DNA from: Halovenus sp.
GTDB lineage: Archaea > Halobacteriota > Halobacteria > Halobacteriales > Haloarculaceae
Direction: 5' to 3'
DNA: 22,388 nucleotides
Assembly (NCBI GenBank): GCA_028275145.1
Contig: JAQCNG010000055.1
Coordinates: 1 to 22,388 of the forward strand
The notes below the pieces were generated by a model. That model was given only the letters and a program-made list of their open reading frames with translations, searched no databases and was not told the origin of the DNA. Below are positions 8,429 through 15,453 of the stretch, piece by piece (position 1 is the first letter of the stretch; each line of letters begins with the position of its first letter). A program made the position numbers and the translations under genes.

Positions 8429-10634
8429 CGCCCCACCAGAACAGGTTGAGGAAGCACTGTCGCGTCTGCCAGACCGTCGTCCAGCATCGCTGTACGATGT
8501 GGCCGTCCAGTACTCGATTTTCGATTGGTACGAGACGGTCACGTCCGGGGATCTTGACTTCGAGTTGTCGCCGGAGCATCTGTCCTTCATGACGCCTGCC
8601 GCGAAGGAGGATCTCCTCGGTGAACCTGACAACGCATTGGTCGCCTATGTTGACCTGAGCGACCGGAACAACCCAGCGTTCCGAGACGAGGAACCAATTC
8701 GATTCGAGACTGTCGACGCTGGCACTCGCTTCCGACTTGGCCACTCCTATCCTGTTAACAAGACAGCTAACCTGACTGACTACTCGATTACAACCCACAA
8801 GGAGGCCTCAGAGTATCATCTAGCCGGCCGACGTAATGATACCTACGGGACCAACAATATTAAAGACCGATTCACCCGGTGGACCCACAGCGACGCCGCT
8901 GATCGCGTCCTCGAACGGGACGATATCGGCGAGATTTGGATCCTCAACGCGCTCAGAGAACTAGGGGACAATCCCACGCGTATCGACGAACTGGTCACTC
9001 GAGGAGATGTCCCACTTGATCCAGAGGACGAAGACACCGAGCACGAAGTGTTCGTCACAGTGCGAATCAGACTCCCCGGCGAAGACGAGTATCGCTGGCC
9101 CGGCGAAATTGAGGTGCTCAACGAGGTGATGGTCGAGCAGAAGGCTGAGCGCTTCGAGAACATCTCCGTCGAGGACGCTGGTGGGGATGGTGTCGGCTAC
9201 ATAACGGGAGAGGAAGGTCGGGTTACTGGCGGTTCGGCAGGGTTGTTGGGGATGTACGCGAAGCTACAACGCGAACACTTCGCCGACCTATCGCCTGATG
9301 GATCAGCGGCATGGCGGAACCGTCCTATTACTCGTCAGACGGCGGCCGCAATTGCTGTAGCCAATAGCGTATTCGAAGAGTTCTACCAGGGACTTAGCGA
9401 CAGTCGTCGATTGTACGTCTTGCCGTACATCGACGCTCATCCAGAAGCAATCAATCCAGACGACTTCCACGCGTTCGTCCGAGATGTGTTCAGCGAACTT
9501 CGGCTCAGAGAGGACACCTCGCTTCAGGCTAAAGTGGGTGAAGTCTTCTACGAGCGAGATGCCGATGCTGACAACAATTCTGGCAGCATCTTTGAGCAGC
9601 AAGCAGGGGATGCGTACGGCCAAATTGAAGTTGCGACGGTCTTCCAGGTGACGGGTGAACCCGACCGGATCTTCTTTGAGGACCTGACCACAGATGTGTA
9701 TCGTCCACTCGAAGTGCACGCAGAGCACGCTAACGTCTTGCAGTCTGCTGTCTTTCGAGATTGTGGAATCTTTGCTGACGAGCGTGAGTCTTCGGACTCG
9801 CCGTTGCTCATAGCGGGGACAAACCTACGTACTATGGCTCTCTTCGGTAGCTACTTCGACTGGACAACCGAACCGACCCGCAACAGCAAACATGTACAGG
9901 GCACTCCCAAGGCTGGCGACATCGATGACGTACTATCTCGCCGTCTTGGGCAGTTCTTGACCGGTGGAAAACTTCCGGTTCGAACGCTTCTTGAGGAGTA
10001 TCTTCACCTACTCGTACAGGAGCAGCGAGACCTCTTCGAGGAAAGTGAAGGATCGATGATGCCCAGCCGTCAGGTCGCAGAGCAGTACGCACAACTCCGG
10101 ACGCTTGACCGAATCGACGCGCTGGAGGGCAGTTCCAGCGAACAACTGGCTCGTACCGGCACACAGACATCAGCAGCACACAGTACCTTCGCAACCGTGA
10201 CAGAATCTGAGCAGACAGCGTACGAGACACGGGAGCAACGACTCGATGACTTCATCGATACGCACGAAGTCATCAGCAACAGTGACCCCAAACAGGCCGT
10301 GTTCCTGCTAGGTGCGCTCGTGGGGCGCGTCAGCGCCTATCAGCGCAGGCAGAACGTCTCCTCGACGCTCGTTCGTCGATATCCAATCGACTACCTCACC
10401 AAGCAGTCGATCAAGGAAGTGACCAACGAAGTTATTCAGATGAATAATACATATGTCGAGTCCGAGGACAGACTTCCATCAACCTACAACGCCCGCTACA
10501 CGAACCGGTTACCGAATCTGATGCTGGACAGCGACCCATCAGGGTGGTCGTTCCCACAGAACGAACTCCAGTGGCTCTACGCGCTGGGTATCACCTACGG
10601 CATAAACGACACGCAGATTGAGACCGAGGAGTAA
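8418..10634 (+). CDS. cas8b: Cascade large subunit Cas8b (type I-B)
   Basis: The large subunit of the type I-B interference complex, expected to read the PAM and recruit Cas3. The call rests on position (between cas6 and cas7), length (738 aa) and haloarchaeal Cas8b-like stretches, including the N-terminal SLYDVAVQYSIFDWYE and the C-terminal helical region AVFLLGALVGRVSAYQRRQ. Cas8 proteins diverge quickly and have no universal motif, so position carries much of the weight. The C-terminal 190 residues are predicted mostly helical and could double as a small subunit through an internal start (10056). It overlaps cas6 by 11 bp and stops 3 bp before cas7. Confidence 0.9.
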   Translation: MSTNAPPEQVEEALSRLPDRRPASLYDVAVQYSIFDWYETVTSGDLDFELSPEHLSFMTPAAKEDLLGEPDNALVAYVDLSDRNNPAFRDEEPIRFETVDAGTRFRLGHSYPVNKTANLTDYSITTHKEASEYHLAGRRNDTYGTNNIKDRFTRWTHSDAADRVLERDDIGEIWILNALRELGDNPTRIDELVTRGDVPLDPEDEDTEHEVFVTVRIRLPGEDEYRWPGEIEVLNEVMVEQKAERFENISVEDAGGDGVGYITGEEGRVTGGSAGLLGMYAKLQREHFADLSPDGSAAWRNRPITRQTAAAIAVANSVFEEFYQGLSDSRRLYVLPYIDAHPEAINPDDFHAFVRDVFSELRLREDTSLQAKVGEVFYERDADADNNSGSIFEQQAGDAYGQIEVATVFQVTGEPDRIFFEDLTTDVYRPLEVHAEHANVLQSAVFRDCGIFADERESSDSPLLIAGTNLRTMALFGSYFDWTTEPTRNSKHVQGTPKAGDIDDVLSRRLGQFLTGGKLPVRTLLEEYLHLLVQEQRDLFEESEGSMMPSRQVAEQYAQLRTLDRIDALEGSSSEQLARTGTQTSAAHSTFATVTESEQTAYETREQRLDDFIDTHEVISNSDPKQAVFLLGALVGRVSAYQRRQNVSSTLVRRYPIDYLTKQSIKEVTNEVIQMNNTYVESEDRLPSTYNARYTNRLPNLMLDSDPSGWSFPQNELQWLYALGITYGINDTQIETEE
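10056..10634 (+). other. Possible internally started small subunit (Cas11b-like)
   Basis: Two successive in-frame ATG codons (Met547, Met548 of Cas8b) are preceded by the purine-rich GTGAAGGA at 10045-10052. A product started here would have 192 residues and carry the helical C-terminal region. Internal translation of Cas11 from cas8 genes is established for types I-B, I-C and I-D. No separate small-subunit gene exists in this operon. This is inference from context and a weak ribosome-binding site. Confidence 0.4.
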
Positions 10635-10637
10635 TCC

Positions 10638-11678
10638 ATGACACCAGACACCGACACCGACGACAGCACCGTTGAAAACCGCTCAGAGATTGTTTTCCTC
10701 TACGACGCAGAGGACTGTAACCCGAACGGCAATCCACTCTCGGCCAACGACAAGCCACGTGTCGACGAAACAACCGGCGAGGCAGTCGTGACAGACGTTC
10801 GGCTGAAGCGGTACATCCGTGACCAACTGGACGACGACGACTTCGGCATCTACATTCGCAACCCGTCGAAGGCCCCCTACCAAGATGTTCCGGACCGAGA
10901 CGGGCTATTCAAACGCGTGACGGGGATGGACGAGGATGACATTGAGGATACAGACGGAGAAAACGCTGCTGAGACGTTTCTGAACAACGCTGCGGATGTT
11001 CGGTATTTCGGAGCGACCTGCTCGTTCAGCAGCGATTTTCAGGACCTGATTGGCGATGGATTCCCCGGCCAGTTCATCGGCCCTGTCCAGTTTGAGCACG
11101 GCAGGAGTATGCACGTCGTCACGACAAAGACCGAGTCGAAGCAGCTCTCGACGGTCGTGGCCAGCGAGGCGGGCGACGAACAAGGAACGTTCGCAACGGA
11201 CAATCGTCTCGAATACGCCCTCGTGAAGTTCCACGGCGTCGTCAACGAGAACGCGGCTGCCGATACGAACCTCTCTGAGGAGGATGTCGAACGTCTCGAT
11301 TCACTCCTGTGGCGGTCTCTGAAGAGCCAGACACTCACTCGCTCGAAAATGGGCCATCAGCCCCGGCTGTATCTCCGCGCGGAGTACGAGACCGACGACT
11401 ACCACCACGGCGGACTTGACGACGGCATCAAACGGGCAGATGCCGACGAGACCGACGGCGCTGGATACCGGAATATCACGGACGTAACGCTGGCAGTTGA
11501 CGATCTCGTCACGGCCCTCGCCAACGACTGTGGTGATATAGCAGAACTCCACGTCGTCGCCGACGATCACATTACCGTCAGCATCGACGGAGAGACAGGT
11601 GGACCCGATTTCCTCCACGACAAACTGGAAGACGCCGTGGGGGCGGACCTCGTCAATCCCGTCGATGTGTACGAGTAA
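10638..11678 (+). CDS. cas7: Cascade backbone subunit Cas7 (type I-B, Csh2-like)
   Basis: A RAMP protein that polymerises along the crRNA spacer to form the Cascade backbone. The first strand and loop, SEIVFLYDAEDCNPNGNPLS, carry the NPNGNP motif of this Cas7 branch. DVRLKRYIRDQL and the later GHQPRLYLRAEY segment are also typical. The acidic 346-aa protein matches haloarchaeal Cas7 length. It begins 3 bp after cas8b, and its stop overlaps the cas5 start by one base (TAATG). Confidence 0.95.
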   Translation: MTPDTDTDDSTVENRSEIVFLYDAEDCNPNGNPLSANDKPRVDETTGEAVVTDVRLKRYIRDQLDDDDFGIYIRNPSKAPYQDVPDRDGLFKRVTGMDEDDIEDTDGENAAETFLNNAADVRYFGATCSFSSDFQDLIGDGFPGQFIGPVQFEHGRSMHVVTTKTESKQLSTVVASEAGDEQGTFATDNRLEYALVKFHGVVNENAAADTNLSEEDVERLDSLLWRSLKSQTLTRSKMGHQPRLYLRAEYETDDYHHGGLDDGIKRADADETDGAGYRNITDVTLAVDDLVTALANDCGDIAELHVVADDHITVSIDGETGGPDFLHDKLEDAVGADLVNPVDVYE

Positions 11679-12469
11679 TGAACACAGCGATGAGTGACTT
11701 CGATCCAGAGGGACGGCGGTGTGTGTCGTTCACCGTTAGCGGTGAGTGGGCTCACTTCCGGCGAATCGATACAACCAACGACAAGCAGACATATCGCGTG
11801 ATTCCCCGAACGACTGCTGCCGGTCTCATGGCAGCAATCTTGGGCGAACCGCGTGACTCGTACTACGAGGTCTTCGGCCCGGATGTGTCAGCGCTGGCTA
11901 TTGTTCCGACAACGCCGCTCCGAACGATGCAGGTGCCGATCTTGACGCTTCCGACTGCAGAAGGGGACATCCAGACTGCAGAGGGGGTCTCAGGCAAGAC
12001 AGCCATTCCACCGGAGGTACTCAAAGAGGAACGAAAGCGACGGTCCTTCGAGTATCTACGCACACCAGCCTATCGACTCCACGTCGTCCTCGACGACGAG
12101 CAGTGGATGGACCGCCTGATTGATCGGCTGGACGCCAACAGCGACGACAGACCAGAGGTGCGCTCCACGTATACGCCGTCGCTTGGCAAAACAGAGTGCT
12201 TGGCGGAGATTACCGAGAGTACTGTGGGCACCGTTGGGCCTACTGAAACGGTTCAAAGAGTGGATTCGACACTCCCTGAGCGCAAGGTGACGCCCCAAAC
12301 CGATGTGCCATATTCGTTGGAACGGACGCCAGCCTACATGACTGCCAGCGGCGGCGGTCGAAAGACGACGGAGTTCGTCACTTACGCATATCCGGTTGAT
12401 GGCGGAGCGGTGGGAACGGTAGGCGTGGAAGCCAGAGCAGTCAACGGAGACCACGTCTGTTTCATGTAA
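11678..12469 (+). CDS. cas5: Cascade subunit Cas5 (type I-B)
   Basis: A RAMP protein that caps the 5' handle of the crRNA. The N-terminal strand CVSFTVSGEWAHFRR, the TYRVIPRTTAAGLMAAILG helix after it, and ALAIVPTTPLRTMQVPI are characteristic of Cas5b. Length is 263 aa from the ATG overlapping the cas7 stop. A second in-frame ATG at 11690 would remove four residues and cannot be excluded, because neither has a clear Shine-Dalgarno. It ends 9 bp before cas3. Confidence 0.93.
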   Translation: MNTAMSDFDPEGRRCVSFTVSGEWAHFRRIDTTNDKQTYRVIPRTTAAGLMAAILGEPRDSYYEVFGPDVSALAIVPTTPLRTMQVPILTLPTAEGDIQTAEGVSGKTAIPPEVLKEERKRRSFEYLRTPAYRLHVVLDDEQWMDRLIDRLDANSDDRPEVRSTYTPSLGKTECLAEITESTVGTVGPTETVQRVDSTLPERKVTPQTDVPYSLERTPAYMTASGGGRKTTEFVTYAYPVDGGAVGTVGVEARAVNGDHVCFM

Positions 12470-12478
12470 CCCACCAGT

Positions 12479-15055
12479 ATGACTGATTCGTCATCATACC
12501 TCGCGCGACCGGGACAACCTCTCGGTGAACATCTCGAGGGAGTCGCTGCGAATGCTGCGACACTCGTTCCGAACGACGCGCAAACACCCAGAGACGAATC
12601 GCTCCACGCGCTCGTCCAAACAGTCGCTCAACTCCACGATATCGGCAAACTCACGCCGGCGTTCCAGCAGTACATTCGAGAGGAGCGGAACCGACCACCG
12701 ACACCATCCGAGTACCACGCTGCTCCTGGAGCGATACTGACGTTCCACGCGCTCGCAAGCCAGCAGTTCAGTCCGGCAACCGCGACTGCCGGATTTTATG
12801 CGGTGCTACAACATCACCAGGCGCTCCCGAATGTCGAGGATGTGCATCCGGACTGGCGTGCTGACTTTGGCAACTACGATGGCCTCGGGAGGAAACTACA
12901 GGGCATCGAGCGAAGTGCACGCGAGCAAGCCAGTGAACGACTGGAAGTGGTAACAGACGGTGCGCTCTCGTGGGACGATATTCATGTCGACGACCCAGCG
13001 CAGTACGCGGACTGGTTTCCGTCAGTCCCGTTCGGCGACGACTTCGACAAATTCTACCCGCTGGTTCAGCGGGTCTGGTCGACGTTAACCTGTGCCGACA
13101 AGTTGGATGCCGCCGACGCGCCGCTTGCTCCGAGGACCGAGCGCCCGGACCCCGACCAGATCGGCTTCGAGAGCGAAGCGGCTGGCATCGAACGCGAACT
13201 CAACGAACTCCGGTCCGAGGCCCAGCAGTCGGTCTCGGAGGCTCTCTCGTCGGTCGAGAGCGGGTCAAGCGGCGTGTTTACGCTCACTCTTCCGACCGGG
13301 TTCGGGAAGACGTTCGCCGGACTCAAAGCTGCACTCCAGCGGGCTGGAGAAACCGGCGGGCGCGTGGTCTACGCGTTGCCGTACACGACGATTCTCGACC
13401 AAGTCGACGATGCTGTTCGAGAACAGTTTGCGGTGTCTCCTGCCTCCGAACAGTACACGCTCCATCATCACCTCGCAGATACTCGAACAGCAGTTGCGGA
13501 CAATAACGAGAGCGTCTCAGATGGGACCGAAACACTGTACGGTGAGTCGTGGCAGGCCGGGTTGTTGCTGACAACAACCGTTCAGCTATTCGAGAGTCTT
13601 GCCGGGTCAGCGAATCTCCAGTCGATAAAGCTGCCAGCGCTACAGGACGCGGTGATTATCGTCGACGAACCGCAGGTGTTGCCACGAGAGTGGTGGCGGC
13701 TGATCACACACCTGTTTGATGTGCTCACCGACAGGTACGACGCAACGGTGATACTGATGACAGCCACCCAGCCTCGCTTTGTCGACCAGAGTTCGGTCCC
13801 GCTGAATCCAACCGAACTGGTTGCCAACCCAGGCCAGTACTTCGAATTTCTCGCCGACAACGAGCGAGTCATCTTCGATATCGACGACTCAATTCCGCTT
13901 GGGACTGATTCGCAATCCTCGCCAGTCGAGCCAGAGACGGCTGGGAGACGACTGGTCGAGCAGACGTGTGCGAACGGCGGCGCGACGCTCTCGATTGCCA
14001 ACACGGTCCAGAACGCGACTGAATTGAGTGAGACAGTTCGAGACTCTGCCCGGGACCGTTCGCTCAACGTGCTCAATCTTGGAGCGGTACTCGAGTCGTA
14101 CACCGCCGACAACACCGAGCGGGTCGTCGCCCAGTTGGAGGGTGAGGACGACATCGAAGAACTGGCCGGCGAACTCGTCGACGAGATTCGAGAGCGGTGT
14201 GTGGAGCAGGACGTGAATCTGCTCACGGCGTCGCTTACTGCCGCGTTGCGACCCAGCGACCGGGTGTTGCTTATCGAAACAATCTCATCGTTGCTCGACG
14301 TCTCGTCTGACGAGACACCGGGGTGTCCAGTTCTCGTTACCAGCACGCAGCTCGTCGAGGCTGGCGTTGACCTCAGTTTCGACCGCGTGTACCGTGACTT
14401 CGCACCGGTACCGAATCTCGCGCAGGCCGCTGGTCGGTGCAACCGCTCGTTCGAGACAGACTGTGGTAGGGTCGTACTCTGGCGACTGTCGAGTCCAGAG
14501 CACGACCGGCTTCCCTCGGAATTGATCTACACGCGCTCCGGTGACCGACTGACACCGACGACAGTCGCTCTCGAAAACGTTGGGGGCGAGGCAGGGACAG
14601 TTCCAGAGTTTGCGATGATCACCGACGGCGTCGAGACGTACTACGATGCACTCCACGACAGAGACCACCGTGAACACGGCCACGACGAACTCGTCATAGC
14701 ACACGAACGAGCGCGCGGAGAGACACTCCGGGAGGCGTCACTGATCGACGACCACAGTGAGGAGGTGCTTGTGGTGCGAACCGAGGCCGAACGGGAAGTT
14801 CTGACTGAGTATCTCACCGCGAAGACCGCTGGAACGCTCCAAGCCGGGAAAGAGGCGATGGCCACGCTGCAACAACTGTTCGCGTCGGTTCCGGAGGACC
14901 GGGCAGTAACAATAGACGAGTCCGAGGCCGTCGTGGACGAACTCGGTTTCGACGCTGACCTGCTTGAGGAGTTTGCCGTCGTTCTCGACCTCGCCCGGTC
15001 GCGATACGATCTCCGGAACGGGTCTGGATTACGGAGGACAGACCGACTCGTATAA
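12479..15055 (+). CDS. cas3: CRISPR nuclease-helicase Cas3
   Basis: Degrades target DNA after Cascade recognition. The N-terminal HD nuclease domain has H18, the HD pair H53-D54 with K57, H80 and H112-H113. The superfamily 2 helicase follows: motif I LPTGFGKT with K277, motif II DEPQ at 396-399, motif III MTATQP from 427, then TSTQLVEAGVDLSF and motif VI QAAGRCNR at 649-656. All key residues are present, so interference looks intact. At 858 aa it is a single-chain HD-helicase Cas3. Its stop overlaps a TATA box, and cas2 follows after 33 bp where cas4 and cas1 would normally be. Confidence 0.96.
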   Translation: MTDSSSYLARPGQPLGEHLEGVAANAATLVPNDAQTPRDESLHALVQTVAQLHDIGKLTPAFQQYIREERNRPPTPSEYHAAPGAILTFHALASQQFSPATATAGFYAVLQHHQALPNVEDVHPDWRADFGNYDGLGRKLQGIERSAREQASERLEVVTDGALSWDDIHVDDPAQYADWFPSVPFGDDFDKFYPLVQRVWSTLTCADKLDAADAPLAPRTERPDPDQIGFESEAAGIERELNELRSEAQQSVSEALSSVESGSSGVFTLTLPTGFGKTFAGLKAALQRAGETGGRVVYALPYTTILDQVDDAVREQFAVSPASEQYTLHHHLADTRTAVADNNESVSDGTETLYGESWQAGLLLTTTVQLFESLAGSANLQSIKLPALQDAVIIVDEPQVLPREWWRLITHLFDVLTDRYDATVILMTATQPRFVDQSSVPLNPTELVANPGQYFEFLADNERVIFDIDDSIPLGTDSQSSPVEPETAGRRLVEQTCANGGATLSIANTVQNATELSETVRDSARDRSLNVLNLGAVLESYTADNTERVVAQLEGEDDIEELAGELVDEIRERCVEQDVNLLTASLTAALRPSDRVLLIETISSLLDVSSDETPGCPVLVTSTQLVEAGVDLSFDRVYRDFAPVPNLAQAAGRCNRSFETDCGRVVLWRLSSPEHDRLPSELIYTRSGDRLTPTTVALENVGGEAGTVPEFAMITDGVETYYDALHDRDHREHGHDELVIAHERARGETLREASLIDDHSEEVLVVRTEAEREVLTEYLTAKTAGTLQAGKEAMATLQQLFASVPEDRAVTIDESEAVVDELGFDADLLEEFAVVLDLARSRYDLRNGSGLRRTDRLV

Positions 15056-15058
15056 AAA
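15051..15058 (+). promoter_or_regulatory. TATA box before cas2
   Basis: TATAAAAA overlaps the cas3 stop codon and is centred about 35 bp before the cas2 ATG. It predicts a start near 15080 with a leader of under 10 nt. cas2, and possibly leader transcription, could thus be independent of the cas6-cas3 operon. Confidence 0.55.
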
Positions 15059-15088
15059 GTTTGAACTATTCAGACTTGTACTCGTATT

Positions 15089-15349
15089 ATGTACGCAATT
15101 GTCGTCTACGATATGCAGGCCCACCGGACGCAGAAGGCTCTGAAACTCGGGCGCAGATACCTGACCCACGTCCAGAACTCCGTGCTCGAAGGCGAGATAT
15201 CGGAGGGAGATCTGGAAACGCTACGGGGAGAGTTCGAGGCGCTACTCGAACCGGGAGAATCGGTCATCATCTACGAATTGTCCTCTGATACCCTCCTCAA
15301 TAGAACCGTCTACGGACAGGATCCGACTGAAGACCAGCGGTTTCTGTAG
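15089..15349 (+). CDS. cas2: CRISPR adaptation protein Cas2
   Basis: A small ferredoxin-fold protein that bridges two Cas1 dimers in the spacer-integration complex. The first strand MYAIVVYD carries the conserved aspartate (D8). RRYLTHVQNSVLEGEIS and the C-terminal NRTVYGQDPTEDQRFL match haloarchaeal Cas2. The 86-aa length is normal and no residue looks broken. It sits alone: no cas1 or cas4 is present anywhere in the window, so by itself it cannot form an acquisition complex. It lies directly upstream of the CRISPR leader. Confidence 0.94.
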   Translation: MYAIVVYDMQAHRTQKALKLGRRYLTHVQNSVLEGEISEGDLETLRGEFEALLEPGESVIIYELSSDTLLNRTVYGQDPTEDQRFL

Positions 15350-15453
15350 ATTTCTCCGTCGACCCCCCGGGGGACTGTCGACTATTGCAGGTCGACGGAA
15401 AACATTTGTTCTCTCCGCCCTGTAGCACGCCTGTTGCCCGGAAATCGGGCATG
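15350..15453 (+). promoter_or_regulatory. CRISPR leader
   Basis: The 104 bases between cas2 and the first repeat. The leader lies on this side because the decayed terminal repeat is at the other end and the array reads toward the GTTGAAGC handle. It contains CCGTCGACC (15356-15364) and its exact inverted copy GGTCGACGG (15390-15398) around CCCCCCGGGGG. A second inverted repeat, TGCCCG/CGGGCA (15435-15451), ends two bases before repeat 1. The array promoter is not obvious; AAAACATTT at 15398-15406 is the best weak candidate. Confidence 0.75.
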
